A stretch of 64,000 bases of DNA, taken from positions 620,001 to 684,000 of the forward strand of contig CAXXKZ010000004.1 of assembly GCA_963665545.2 (NCBI GenBank), read 5' to 3'. Made by a program: the position numbers and the translations under genes. The stretch's first letter is position 1. Every line of letters starts with the position of its first letter. Source of the stretch: G963665545 sp963665545 (GTDB lineage Bacteria; Pseudomonadota; Gammaproteobacteria; Xanthomonadales; SZUA-36). Shown piece by piece: positions 43,979 to 54,098 of the stretch. The notes beneath the pieces are model-generated. The model was not told the origin of the DNA, did not search any database, and was given only the letters and a program-made list of their open reading frames with translations.

Positions 43979-44832
43979 GTCCCACGATTTGCGCACGCAG
44001 CCTGACCAAGCGCTACGGATCCACCCTGGCGGTCGATCATATCGACCTGGCTATAGAACCGGGCAAAATAGTTGGACTGATTGGGCCAAACGGCGCCGGC
44101 AAGACAACCGTACTGAAAGCCATATTGGGCCTGACCACTTACGAAGGCGATTTGTCTGTTTTGGACCGCAATCCTTCGAAAGACCGGGCAGCGTTGATGG
44201 AGGATGTCTGCTTTATCGCTGATGTCGCCGTACTGCCCCGTTGGATCAGGGTGTGGCAACTGATTGACTTGACCGAACAGATCCATCCCAAATTCTCCCG
44301 TGAGAAATGTATGGACTATCTCGCGCACACCAAAATCACTCAACAACACAAGGTCAAACAGCTTTCCAAGGGCATGGTAGCCCAGTTGCATTTGGCCTTG
44401 GTGATGGCCATTGACGTAAAATTGCTGGTGCTGGACGAGCCCACGCTGGGCCTGGATATTCTCTACCGAAAGCAGTTTTACATTAACCTTCTGAATGACT
44501 ACTTCGACGAAGACCGCACCATTCTCATCACCACCCACCAGGTGGAAGAGGTCGAACACATACTCACCGATCTCCTGTTCATACAGGACGGCAAAATCGC
44601 ACTCGACTGCACCATGGAAGAAGTCGAGCGCCGCTATGCGGAATTGATGACGCCGCCAGACAATGCGGCGGCGGCCAGGGCCCTTGGCCCAATCTATGAG
44701 CGAGAGCTTTTCGGCCGGCACATCTTTCTGTACGAGGGCATCGAGCGTGAGAAACTCAAGGAACTGGGAGAATTGCACACGCCCAGCGTGGCAGATTTGT
44801 TTGTTGCCACAATGAAAGGGGGTGAAGCATGA
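43975..44832 (+). CDS. ABC transporter ATP-binding protein of the YtrA-type operon
   Basis: 285 residues. Walker A is GPNGAGKTTVLKAI near residue 39, the signature region is QLSKGMVAQLHLALVMA, Walker B is LLVLDEPTLGLD, and the switch histidine is in TTHQVEEVEHIL. The degenerate signature (LSKGM rather than LSGGQ) is usual for this drug/peptide-export-like class. It overlaps the regulator upstream and the permease downstream by four bases each, so the three are translated together. Substrate unknown; relatives respond to cell-wall-active compounds. Confidence 0.92.
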   Translation: MSPTICARSLTKRYGSTLAVDHIDLAIEPGKIVGLIGPNGAGKTTVLKAILGLTTYEGDLSVLDRNPSKDRAALMEDVCFIADVAVLPRWIRVWQLIDLTEQIHPKFSREKCMDYLAHTKITQQHKVKQLSKGMVAQLHLALVMAIDVKLLVLDEPTLGLDILYRKQFYINLLNDYFDEDRTILITTHQVEEVEHILTDLLFIQDGKIALDCTMEEVERRYAELMTPPDNAAAARALGPIYERELFGRHIFLYEGIEREKLKELGELHTPSVADLFVATMKGGEA

Positions 44833-45779
44833 AACGTTTGCAAGCCCTGGTGCGCCGTGAATTCTGGGAAAACAAAGGCGCCCTGCGGACCACCCCAATC
44901 ATCATAGGCGCCATCTGCATTGGCTTCACATTGATGGCGGTATTTACAACTTCCCATGTCGACAACGATCTGTACACGTTTAAAGAAGCCATTTTGCTGT
45001 TCGCGGAACAGCCGGTTGAATTTCGCAGCATGGCGGTTACTCAAGCCATTTTGGTCTTGTCGGTATTCTTCACAACGGTCTTGTTATTTGTTGTCTTCTT
45101 TTATCTCCTGGGCGCCCTGTACGACGACCGCAAAGACCGCAGCATCCTGTTCTGGAAGTCTCTACCGGCTTCCGACACGGTGACGATCGCGAGCAAGCTG
45201 GTCACTGCCATGGTGGTGGCACCGATTGCTTTCCTGGCTGTCCTGATCGCAACGCAACTTCTGATCGCGCTGATCGCGTCTGTCATGGTGCTCATTGTGA
45301 GCGAAAATCCCTGGTCGCTGTTCCTGGGCGTGACCAATCCGTTCAGCGTCTGGGGACTGATTGGCCTGTCCTATATTGCTTCTGCAATCTGGGCGCTACC
45401 GCTATACGGTTGGTTGCTGTTTGTTTCAGCCTTCGCGCCCAGAGTCCCATTGCTGTTCGCCATCCTGCCGCCGGTCGTATTTTCAGTTTTGCAGGTCTGG
45501 ATCGAATTCTTAAGAACATTCACGCTCAAAAACACCCTGGCGGGTTTGATTGGAAAATGGTTTACCAATGCACCGCTCATGTTCAGTATCGGCGATTTCG
45601 ACGATGGCACACCGCAAGTTACACTGGGCGTCCCCATCACGGACGACTTTGATCATTCCGCCACTGTGGCCAATATCTTCGATCGTTTATTTTCCCTACA
45701 GATGCTGGTGGGTTTGGTCATTGCCATCGTTTTTCTCGCCGGCGCTTTGTGGCTCAGACGGCGGGCTACTGATAACTAG
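44829..45779 (+). CDS. ABC transporter permease of the YtrA-type operon
   Basis: 316 residues with about six hydrophobic helices (IIIGAICIGFTLMAVFTT; VLSVFFTTVLLFVVFFYLLG; LVTAMVVAPIAFLAVLIATQLLIALI; then WGLIGLSYIASAIWALPLYGWLLFVSAF; LLFAILPPVVFSVLQVW; LVGLVIAIVFLAGALWL). The loop after helix 2 (LYDDRKDRSILFWKSLPASD) is typical of ABC-2 permeases of this group. It is the last gene of the operon, followed by a hairpin. Confidence 0.9.
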   Translation: MKRLQALVRREFWENKGALRTTPIIIGAICIGFTLMAVFTTSHVDNDLYTFKEAILLFAEQPVEFRSMAVTQAILVLSVFFTTVLLFVVFFYLLGALYDDRKDRSILFWKSLPASDTVTIASKLVTAMVVAPIAFLAVLIATQLLIALIASVMVLIVSENPWSLFLGVTNPFSVWGLIGLSYIASAIWALPLYGWLLFVSAFAPRVPLLFAILPPVVFSVLQVWIEFLRTFTLKNTLAGLIGKWFTNAPLMFSIGDFDDGTPQVTLGVPITDDFDHSATVANIFDRLFSLQMLVGLVIAIVFLAGALWLRRRATDN

Positions 45780-45796
45780 CGCCATCTGATGGCGCT
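45778..45796. terminator. Perfect hairpin between convergent genes
   Basis: AGCGCCATC-T-GATGGCGCT is a perfect 9-bp inverted repeat starting in the permease stop codon and lying 12 bp before the fumC stop on the other strand. The T-runs on both sides are weak. It probably serves as a shared terminator. Confidence 0.55.
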
Positions 45797-45807
45797 TGGC
45801 TTTAGCC

Positions 45808-47197
45808 TTAACTTTTGATGCCGCCGCGCGTGAGTGCCAGCGGGTCGAGTAATTTTTCAAGTTCTTCGACCGACAGGCCCGTGGTCTCGAGCGCCACGTC
45901 ACGAATGGGGCGCCCTTCCTTGTAGGCCTGCTTGGCGGTTGCCGCGCCCAGTTCATAACCAATCACTGGATTGAGCGCGGTGACCAGGATGGGATTGCGC
46001 TCCAGTGCCTGGCGGATGTTTTCTTCCCTGACGCGAAAGCCCGCGATGGCGGAATCAGCCAGCAAGCGGCTTGAGGTACTCAGTATTTGCAAGCTTTCCA
46101 GCAGGTTCAGCGCAATCACCGGCAACATGACGTTGAGTTGAAACAATCCTGATTGCCCGGCCAGGGTAATGGTCGCATCGTTGCCGATCACTTGCGCGCA
46201 GACCATGCACACGGCTTCGGGAATAACCGGGTTGACTTTTCCGGGCATAATTGATGAACCTGGCTGCAAGGCCGGCAGCTCAATCTCACCAATGCCGGCC
46301 AGCGGGCCGGAATTCATCAACCGCAGATCATTGGCGATTTTCATCAGGCTGCAGGCCAGCGTCTTGAGCTGACCGGATAATTCCACCGCCCCGTCTTGCG
46401 AACTGATACCTTCAAATAGATTCTCAGCCGCAGCAAAATCACAGTCAGTGTGTCGATTCAGTTGCGCGGCAACGCCCGCCCCGAAGTCCTCGTGGGCGTT
46501 GATGCCAGTGCCCACCGCGGTGCCGCCCTGGGGCAGCTGTCTCAGGCGTCCCAGCGCATCCTCGATACGCCCAATATTGGACCGAATCTGGGCGGACCAG
46601 CAGGCCAATTCCTGGCCAAATGTGACCGGCATGGCGTCCATCAGATGAGTCCGGCCGGTTTTGACTGTCTGCTCCAGCTGCTGTGCCCTGTCATCCAACA
46701 CGGCCGCCAGGTGTGATAGCGCGGGCAGTAACTGCTCGCCGGCGACCAGGCAGGCACTGACCTGGGATTGCGGTCGGAATGACGTCATTTGAGCTTTGTC
46801 CCATATTGACATGGTCATTCGGATGAATGTCGACGCTTTGCTGGGCCGCATTGGCCAGGTGAGCAATCACCTCGTTGGCGTTCATGTTCGAACTGGTGCC
46901 GGAACCGGTCTGGAACACATCAATCGGAAAGTGGCCATCCACCTGCCCTTGCGCCACCCGCTCGGCTGCCTCAATGATTGCGCCAGCCCTGGCCTGATCA
47001 AGCAAGCCGAGGTCACAATTGACTTGCGCTGCCGAGGCCTTGATCAATCCCAGCGCACGAATGAATTCGCGCGGCATGGTCCTGCCGCTGATCGGAAAGT
47101 TGTTGACCGCTCTTTGGGTTTGCGCGCCCCAGTGTGCTTCTGCCGGCACTTCAAGTTCTCCCATGCTGTCGCGCTCAGTTCGATGGCCTTTACTCAT
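45808..47197 (-). CDS. fumC: Fumarate hydratase class II (one frameshift)
   Basis: The iron-free fumarase of the TCA cycle. The N-terminal part (from ATG 47197) reads RTERDSMGELEVPAEAHWGA, TGSGTSSNMNANEVIAHLAN and HPNDHVNMGQSSNDVIPTA. The C-terminal part holds VTFGQELACWSAQI and the fumarase/lyase signature GSSIMPGKVNPVIPEAVCMV. The frame breaks at 46764-46766, where three G (CCC on the coding strand) should be two, rejoining as IPTAIQVSACLVAGE. The repaired length is about 462 residues, normal for FumC. The fumarase is convergent with the ABC operon and divergent from purB. Confidence 0.92.
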
Positions 47198-47324
47198 AAT
47201 GCAACTCCGGTTATGGCATTGATCCTCCGCATACGAATTATAACCAAACCGTTGCACCTCCGATGGCCACAATGAGGTGTAAAATGGAGCTGCCAATTCA
47301 GACTGACAAGGAGCGCCTCCGGAT

Positions 47325-48695
47325 ATGGAATTATCACCATTGACTGCCGTCTCATCGGTGGACGGGCGATACGCCGGAAAAACGGCAGACCTGAGAGATT
47401 ATTGCAGCGAACACGGCCTGATCCAGCGCCGGGTGCTGGTGGAGATACGCTGGTTTCAGGCCCTGGCCCAACATCCGGAGATTGAAGAACTGCCCGCCCT
47501 GTCCTCGTCAGCGAACGATTTTCTGGAAAACCTGTGCCACAACTACAGCGTTGATGATTCTGCAGCCATCAAGGCCATTGAAGCGACCACCAATCACGAT
47601 GTGAAGGCCGTCGAGTATTTCCTTAAAGAAAAATTCTCTGAATACGATGAACTCTCCGAGTACGTTGAGTACATTCACTTTGCCTGTACCTCCGAGGATA
47701 TCAACAACCTGGCCTATGGCTTGATGTTGAAGGATACCCTGAGTGAGGTCATGTTGCCTGTGTTGTTGGAGATCCGGGAGGCGCTTGCCAGCATGGCAGA
47801 GTCTTACGCAGCACTGCCGATGTTGGCGCGAACCCATGGACAGACAGCCTCACCCACCACCTTGGGCAAGGAACTCGCCAATGTTGTTTACCGCCTCGAC
47901 AGGCAGTATCAGGCCCTGTCGAACCAAGCCGTGCTTGGAAAAGCCAATGGGGCCGTGGGAAACTTCAATGCGCACCTGAGCGCTTACCCGCAGATCGACT
48001 GGATGGCTTTGTCAAGAACATTCGTAGAATCCCTCGGCCTGGAGTGGAACCCCTACAGCACGCAGATTGAACCGCACGATTGGATAGCTGAGCTTTTTCA
48101 TGCTCAAGTCCGAGTGCAGACCATCCTGATCGACCTGTGCCGGGACATCTGGTCATACATTTCAATCGGCTATTTTCGGCAAAAGCCGGTTGACGGTGAA
48201 GTGGGTTCTTCCACGATGCCGCACAAAATCAACCCAATCGACTTCGAAAACGCCGAGGGAAATTTCGGCGTCGCCAACGCACTGCTCGACCACCTGGCGC
48301 TGAAGCTGCCCATTTCCCGCTGGCAGCGGGATTTAACAGACTCCACGGTGCTGCGCGTAATTGGCACTGCTTACGGCCACAAGCTGATTGCCTGCCAATC
48401 ACTGCTCAAGGGGATGTCGAAACTCAGCGTCAATGAGGACAGAATACGCGCAGACCTCGATTCGAGCTGGGAAGTGCTTGCCGAAGCGATCCAAACCGTG
48501 ATGCGAAGGTATGGTATCGACAATCCATACGAGCGGTTAAAGGCCATCACCCGGGGTAAGACCATAAGCCGTGATGTCCTCCACGCCTTCATTGGCACCC
48601 TGGAGATTCCCCAGGAGGCCAGGGATGCCTTGTTACGCATGACGCCTGCTGACTACATTGGAAACGCTGTTGAGATGGCCCGGATCAATTCATGA
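47325..48695 (+). CDS. purB: Adenylosuccinate lyase
   Basis: Catalyses two purine steps: SAICAR to AICAR and adenylosuccinate to AMP. The 456-residue product starts LSPLTAVSSVDGRYAGKTAD and includes EATTNHDVKAVEYFLKEK, HFACTSEDINNLAYGLMLKD, ARTHGQTASPTTLGKELAN and the fumarase-superfamily signature GSSTMPHKINPIDFENAEGN with its catalytic serine. AAGGAGCG lies just upstream of the ATG. Its stop overlaps the next start by four bases (ATGA). Confidence 0.97.
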   Translation: MELSPLTAVSSVDGRYAGKTADLRDYCSEHGLIQRRVLVEIRWFQALAQHPEIEELPALSSSANDFLENLCHNYSVDDSAAIKAIEATTNHDVKAVEYFLKEKFSEYDELSEYVEYIHFACTSEDINNLAYGLMLKDTLSEVMLPVLLEIREALASMAESYAALPMLARTHGQTASPTTLGKELANVVYRLDRQYQALSNQAVLGKANGAVGNFNAHLSAYPQIDWMALSRTFVESLGLEWNPYSTQIEPHDWIAELFHAQVRVQTILIDLCRDIWSYISIGYFRQKPVDGEVGSSTMPHKINPIDFENAEGNFGVANALLDHLALKLPISRWQRDLTDSTVLRVIGTAYGHKLIACQSLLKGMSKLSVNEDRIRADLDSSWEVLAEAIQTVMRRYGIDNPYERLKAITRGKTISRDVLHAFIGTLEIPQEARDALLRMTPADYIGNAVEMARINS

Positions 48696-49848
48696 TCGGC
48701 ACTCTGGGCCAACTCAGCATCAATGAATTTCTAACTCAATACTGGCAAAAAAAGCCCTGCCTGCTGAAACAGGCGTTCCCGAGCCTGGATTTCATGCCAG
48801 ACGGCAACGACCTGGCCGGTCTGGCATGCGAAGGCGGGGTTGAGTCCCGCCTGGTCAGTGGCAGCGTTGCGCGGCAGGACTGGCAGGTGAGATTTGGGCC
48901 GATGTCTGAAGATGACTTTCAGCAGCTGCCCGAAATGGACTGGACATTGCTGGTACAGGACGTAGAAAAGCACTTCCCACAGCTTCTGAGCCTCATTTCA
49001 GCTTTTTGCCCAGCTGGCGTTTTGACGACATCATGATCAGCTATTCAGCGCCCGGCGGCAGCGTTGGCCCGCACGCGGATCACTACGATGTTTTCCTGCT
49101 GCAAACAGAAGGCAGAAAAAAGTGGCAGTTGGCCGAACGCTTTGACAATACGATTCTGGCCGACTGTGAACTGGAAGTGCTGGACCGCTTTGATGCGGAA
49201 GTTGAATGGGTCTTGGAGCCGGGAGACGTGCTCTACCTTCCTCCTGGCATAGCACATCATGGAATTGCCCTTGAAAGCGGCAGCACCTGCTCGATTGGAA
49301 TGCGCGCACCCAGCGCCGCCGACCTGATGCAGGCGCTGGGGGAGTGGCTGGCCGAGCACGAGGGAGGTGGTGACCGCTACCAGGATCCCGAGCCACTCGA
49401 TCCTCTGTCGGCTGGGGAAATCAGCGCCACAGCCCTGCTCGGTTTGAGCCGTTTGATACAGGGTGCAGTGGCAGACAGCGATCAGTTCGGCGATTTCGCC
49501 GGAGAATTCATATTCCGATTCCGGCTGGGTCAGGAACCGCTGGCCGACAGTACCGACTTAACGGCTGATGAACTGAACGCACGGCTGCTAAAACAATGGC
49601 AGCTGCAACCCAGCCCCTGGGCCCGCCTCTGCTGGTTCCATCTACCCGGCATGCGGCCGGGGACCGTGCGCCTGTTTGCCGCCGGCAGCAAATTCACATG
49701 CTCGCGGCAGCTGGCCATCCTCTTGTGCCAGCTTACTGATGCCCCGGTATGCATAGGGCACGACAGCTTGCCTTTGAGCACGAACGATCTCCGGAGCGTT
49801 CGTGGGCTGCTCGGCCTGGGCTATTTGACCCTGTTGCCACCAAACTGA
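48692..49848 (+). CDS. JmjC/cupin ribosomal oxygenase, RoxA (YcfD)-like (one frameshift)
   Basis: A 2-oxoglutarate/iron oxygenase. The E. coli relative YcfD/RoxA hydroxylates an arginine of ribosomal protein L16. The start reads LGQLSINEFLTQYWQKKPCLLKQAFP. The iron-binding HxD is in SVGPHADHYDVFLLQTEGRKKW and the distal histidine in YLPPGIAHHGIAL. A C-terminal helical domain follows. The frame changes near 48985-48990: after HFPQLL the next frame reads EPHFSFLPSWRFDDIMISY. One missing G would explain it, giving about 385 residues. It overlaps purB by four bases. Confidence 0.85.
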
Positions 49849-49901
49849 TTTTGCCTACTGCCCGGGTCGCTCTGATGGTGCCATCGCTGACCCCCGTCGG
49901 G

Positions 49902-49907
49902 TATAAT
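49902..49907 (+). promoter_or_regulatory. TATAAT box immediately before sucA
   Basis: A perfect -10-like TATAAT ends 9 bp before the sucA ATG. If it is used, transcription would start at or within a base or two of the start codon, giving a leaderless mRNA. No clear -35 is visible at normal spacing, so chance cannot be excluded. Confidence 0.3.
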
Positions 49908-49916
49908 TCTGCGCGC

Positions 49917-52820
49917 ATGAGCAAGGGCCTCGACAATCAAAGTAAGGGTGCGCCCGGCAACGGGCCTGACCTCGATCAGTGGTATCGCTCTTCCCACTTT
50001 TACGGGAGTAATGCGCCTTTGTTGGAGGCCTGGTACGAGTCTTGGCTGGAAGACGAAAGCAGTGTTTCGGACGATTGGGCACGCACATTCAATGCATTGC
50101 GCAATGGCGGGAGCCACGAGCAAGGCCATTTGGCGGTCCAGGAAAAATTCAGGCAACTGTCGCTTCGACCAGGAAACCAGTCCGTCGATACACGGCATAC
50201 CGACCACAAGCAGGCGAGCGTATCAAACCTGATTGATGCCTACCGCGTGCGCGGGCACGAAATGGCGCAACTTGATCCACTCAAACGCGCGCGCTGGCGG
50301 CAGGTTCCCGATCTCGATCCTTCTTTCCACAATCTAACTGACGCCGATCTTGATCGCGAATTTGACACCGGGTCCCAGGCGACGCCCGATCGGTTGAAGC
50401 TGCGCGACATTGTTGACTTGTACCGCCGCGTCTACTGCAAATCCATCGGCGCGGAGTATATGCACATCGTCGATTCGGATAAGCGTCGCTGGGTAGCCGA
50501 CAGGCTGGAACTGGGTGGTGGCCACATTGAGCTTAACGCTGAGAAGAAGATCGGATTGCTTGAACGCCTGACCGCCGCCGAAGGAATTGAAAAATACCTC
50601 CACAGCAAATATGTCGGCCAGAAACGCTTTTCACTGGAAGGGGGCGAAAGCCTGATTCCTTTGCTGCATGACACCATCAGGCACGCAGGCAATCAGGGTG
50701 TGCGGGAGGCCGTGATCGGCATGGCCCACCGTGGCCGCCTCAATGTTCTTGTCAATATTTTGGGCAAGTCGCCGGCCGAGCTGTTCAGTGAATTTGAGGG
50801 CACGATCAGCGCCGAGGACCCCTTCCGTGCCGGTGATGTGAAATATCATCTGGGCTACTCCTCGGATGTAAAAACCGAACGTGGGCTGGTTCATGTCGCC
50901 CTGGCCTTCAACCCTTCCCACCTGGAAATCGTTGACCCGGTTGTCGCCGGTTCGGCGCGCGCGCGCCAGGACCGGCGCAATGATCTCGAGCATGACCAGG
51001 TGATGCCCATATTAATCCATGGCGACGCAGCCTTCGCCGGACAGGGTGTCATCATGGAACTGTTCCAGATGTCCGAAACGCGCGGTTTTGCGGTCGGTGG
51101 AACGCTGCATATTGTCATCAACAACCAAATCGGTTTTACCACCAGCAATCCACTGGACGCCCGTTCCACCGTCTATTGCACGGCCATCGCAAAAATGGTG
51201 CATGCACCGATTTTTCACGTCAATGCCGAAGATCCCGAAGCGGTCCACCACGTCATGAAAATAGCGCTGGATTTCCGCAAGGCGTACAAGCGGGACGTGG
51301 TGATTGACCTGGTGTGTTATCGACGCCACGGTCATAACGAAGCGGATGAGCCCGCTGCCACCCAACCACTGATGTACCAGACCATCCGGCAACTGCCCTC
51401 CACTCGGGAAAACTACGCGGCCCGACTGGTGAAGGAGAAGGTTTTGAGCACCGCGCAGGTGCAGAATATGGCCGACCAATACCGCCAAAAACTGGATCAG
51501 GGTGAACAAGTTGCCGAAGTCTGCGAAAAACCACAGAAAAGCAAATATATAGTCAATTGGTCTCCCTACGCCGGACAGCCCTGGGATGCACGGGTCGATA
51601 CCACGATCTCCAGTAAGCAAGTCACTCAATTGTCCGCTGCCCTGACGCGCATGCCAGATGATTTCGAAGTCCACGGCAGAGTCGCTAAAATTATTGGCGC
51701 CCGGTCCAAAATGGGGGCCGGAGAGATTCCGATGGATTGGGGGTTTGCCGAAAACATGGCCTATGCCAGTCTGGTGGCCGAAGGATACGGACTGCGCCTG
51801 GTCGGCCAGGACTCCGCGCGAGGTACCTTTTTTCACCGCCACGCGATCTGGCACAATCAATCCGACGGCCGGACTTTTGCGCCGCTGGCCGGGGTCAACC
51901 CGAAAGTGGAAGTGACGATTATCGACTCCCTGTTGTCCGAAGAAGCAGTGCTGGGATTCGAATACGGCTACGCCTGTTCCGAACCCGACCGCCTGATTAT
52001 CTGGGAAGCGCAATTTGGTGATTTCGTCAATGGCGCACAAGTGGTGATCGATCAGTTCATCACCTCGGGCGAAACCAAATGGGGCAGACTTTGTGGCCTG
52101 GTGATGTTCCTGCCGCATGGGTACGAAGGGCAAGGACCTGAGCACTCAAGCGCCAGGCTGGAGCGATTTCTGCAAATGTGTTCCGCCTACAATGTGCAGG
52201 TTTGCGTCCCGACCACACCAGCCCAGATGTTTCATCTGCTGCGCCGCCAGATGCTGCGCCTTTATCGTAAACCGCTCATTGTCATGACGCCCAAGAGCCT
52301 GTTGCGCAGCAAAGCTTCAACTTCCAATCTGTCACGTTTGTCCGCGGGTGGCTTTCAACTGGTTATTGATGATCCGTATTTTAATCCAGCGCAGGAGACC
52401 GAACGCGCCTCCGTCCACCGCCTCGTTCTGTGTTCGGGGAAAGTCTTCTACGATCTTGCCGAAGCCAGGGACCGGTCAGAAAAAACGGAAATCGCCCTGC
52501 TGCGAATTGAGCAGCTTTATCCGTTTCCCAGAGACCGGGTCGTGGAGGTATTGGCGCTCTACCCCAACGCCACCGAATTGGTGTGGTGTCAGGAAGAGCC
52601 CAGAAACCAGGGTGCATGGTATGCATCCAAGCATAAAATTGAAGCCTGTAAGAGTGAGCAGCATCAGCTCTTTTACGCTGGACGGCGGACCTCAGCTTCA
52701 CCGGCCGTGGGTTATTACTCGGTGCACATCGAGCAGCAACGACGGTTGGTCAATGACGCACTCAGCATGGGTAAGGGCCAGGCTGATCGAAACACTCAAG
52801 ACATGGCGGCAGACGCATAA
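49917..52820 (+). CDS. sucA: 2-oxoglutarate dehydrogenase E1 component
   Basis: The thiamine-diphosphate decarboxylase of the 2-oxoglutarate dehydrogenase complex. I chose the ATG at 49917 (967 residues). The raw ORF begins 56 codons earlier inside the upstream gene. The N-terminal region is SSHFYGSNAPLLEAWYESWL. The active-site loops are ILIHGDAAFAGQGVIMELFQ and HIVINNQIGFTTSNPLDARS, followed by CYRRHGHNEADEPAATQPLMY. The pyrimidine domain has GQDSARGTFFHRHA and LPHGYEGQGPEHSSARLERF. No Shine-Dalgarno site is evident before the start. It heads the sucA-sucB-lpd operon. Confidence 0.97.
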   Translation: MSKGLDNQSKGAPGNGPDLDQWYRSSHFYGSNAPLLEAWYESWLEDESSVSDDWARTFNALRNGGSHEQGHLAVQEKFRQLSLRPGNQSVDTRHTDHKQASVSNLIDAYRVRGHEMAQLDPLKRARWRQVPDLDPSFHNLTDADLDREFDTGSQATPDRLKLRDIVDLYRRVYCKSIGAEYMHIVDSDKRRWVADRLELGGGHIELNAEKKIGLLERLTAAEGIEKYLHSKYVGQKRFSLEGGESLIPLLHDTIRHAGNQGVREAVIGMAHRGRLNVLVNILGKSPAELFSEFEGTISAEDPFRAGDVKYHLGYSSDVKTERGLVHVALAFNPSHLEIVDPVVAGSARARQDRRNDLEHDQVMPILIHGDAAFAGQGVIMELFQMSETRGFAVGGTLHIVINNQIGFTTSNPLDARSTVYCTAIAKMVHAPIFHVNAEDPEAVHHVMKIALDFRKAYKRDVVIDLVCYRRHGHNEADEPAATQPLMYQTIRQLPSTRENYAARLVKEKVLSTAQVQNMADQYRQKLDQGEQVAEVCEKPQKSKYIVNWSPYAGQPWDARVDTTISSKQVTQLSAALTRMPDDFEVHGRVAKIIGARSKMGAGEIPMDWGFAENMAYASLVAEGYGLRLVGQDSARGTFFHRHAIWHNQSDGRTFAPLAGVNPKVEVTIIDSLLSEEAVLGFEYGYACSEPDRLIIWEAQFGDFVNGAQVVIDQFITSGETKWGRLCGLVMFLPHGYEGQGPEHSSARLERFLQMCSAYNVQVCVPTTPAQMFHLLRRQMLRLYRKPLIVMTPKSLLRSKASTSNLSRLSAGGFQLVIDDPYFNPAQETERASVHRLVLCSGKVFYDLAEARDRSEKTEIALLRIEQLYPFPRDRVVEVLALYPNATELVWCQEEPRNQGAWYASKHKIEACKSEQHQLFYAGRRTSASPAVGYYSVHIEQQRRLVNDALSMGKGQADRNTQDMAADA

Positions 52821-52844
52821 TTACAGCGGAACAAATGAAACATC

Positions 52845-54077
52845 ATGACTATTGATATCAAGGTACCCGTGTTACCCGAATCCGTCGAGGATGCGACGGT
52901 TGCGGGCTGGCACAAGAAACCAGGTGACAGCATTCGCCGTGATGAAAATCTCGTCGATCTGGAAACAGACAAAGTCGTGCTGGAAGTGCCGGCACCGATC
53001 GATGGCATCCTTGTGGCGATTGAAGCTGCGGAAGGCGAGACCGTGACCAGCAATCAGTTGCTGGCCACGCTGGAAGAATCTGTCGCAGAGGCAGCCCCGG
53101 CACCCGAGGAAGCACCCGAGGAAGCACCCGAAAAGGCACCCGAACAAGCGCAGACAAAACAACCCGTCGTTGCCCCGAAAAGCAACACTGCCGCTCGCGC
53201 TACCGGTAGCAGTGACGACGTGTCCCCCGATAGCCAGGATGACAGTTCTCACAGTCCGGCTGTGCGCCGTATGGCCGCTGAAGAAGACGTGGACCTGTCC
53301 CAGGTTCAGGGTACCGGCCGCGGCGGGCGCGTCACCAAGACCGATATGCTTGAGTACATCAAGGTCGAAGGGGCGGGACGGCCCGAAGAACGCGTTAGAA
53401 TGACCCGTTTGCGCAGTGTCATCGCCCGGCGCATGAAGGACGCACAGAATACCGCGGCGATCCTGACTTCATTCAACGAAGTTGATCTCAAGGCCATCAT
53501 GGAACTGCGAGGCCGGTACAAAGAAACGTTTATTGAGCATCATGGCATCAAGCTGGGCTTGATGTCATTTTTTGTCAGAGCCTGCATCGAAGCTTTGCGC
53601 AAATTCCCGGTGGTCAACGCATCCATTGAAGGAGATGAACTCGTTTACCACGGTTACCAGGACATCGGCATAGCGGTTTCCACCGAACGCGGCTTGATGG
53701 TGCCCATTATCCGCAACGCGGAATCCATGGGCCTGGCCGATATCGAACGTGCAATCGCCCATTACGCTGGCAAGGCGCGCGATGGCAGCATTGCCATTGA
53801 AGATCTCCAGGGTGGCACCTTCAGCATCACCAATGGCGGAATTTTCGGTTCCTTGTTGTCTACGCCGCTGCTCAATCCGCCTCAAAGCGCGATTTTGGGC
53901 ATGCACAACATTAAGGACCGCCCTGTCGTCATCGCCGGCGCAATCGTCGTGCGACCAATGATGTACATTGCGCTGAGCTACGACCACCGCTTGATCGATG
54001 GTAAAGATTCAGTGCAGTTTCTCATCGCCGTCAAGGATGCGCTGGAAGATCCGGCAAGAATGTTATTGAACATCTAA
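52845..54077 (+). CDS. sucB: 2-oxoglutarate dehydrogenase E2 (dihydrolipoamide succinyltransferase)
   Basis: The E2 core that carries the succinyl group on lipoate. The 410-residue protein has one lipoyl domain with the modified lysine in DLETDKVVLEVPAP (near residue 43). An Ala/Pro/Glu linker follows with an APEE/APEK/APEQ four-residue repeat (about 84-105). Next are a peripheral-subunit-binding domain (SPAVRRMAAEEDVDLSQVQG) and the catalytic domain ending with the active-site motif YDHRLIDGKDSV. The linker repeat is encoded by a 12-bp tandem repeat. Gap to sucA 24 bp, to lpd 21 bp. Confidence 0.97.
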   Translation: MTIDIKVPVLPESVEDATVAGWHKKPGDSIRRDENLVDLETDKVVLEVPAPIDGILVAIEAAEGETVTSNQLLATLEESVAEAAPAPEEAPEEAPEKAPEQAQTKQPVVAPKSNTAARATGSSDDVSPDSQDDSSHSPAVRRMAAEEDVDLSQVQGTGRGGRVTKTDMLEYIKVEGAGRPEERVRMTRLRSVIARRMKDAQNTAAILTSFNEVDLKAIMELRGRYKETFIEHHGIKLGLMSFFVRACIEALRKFPVVNASIEGDELVYHGYQDIGIAVSTERGLMVPIIRNAESMGLADIERAIAHYAGKARDGSIAIEDLQGGTFSITNGGIFGSLLSTPLLNPPQSAILGMHNIKDRPVVIAGAIVVRPMMYIALSYDHRLIDGKDSVQFLIAVKDALEDPARMLLNI

Positions 54078-54098
54078 CCCAGGAATAAAGAAACCAAA

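Noticed and set aside
51012..52145. 377-residue minus-strand ORF inside sucA
   Set aside because: Long, but it lies fully opposite conserved sucA active-site sequence and has no recognisable domain. High GC makes such antisense ORFs common.
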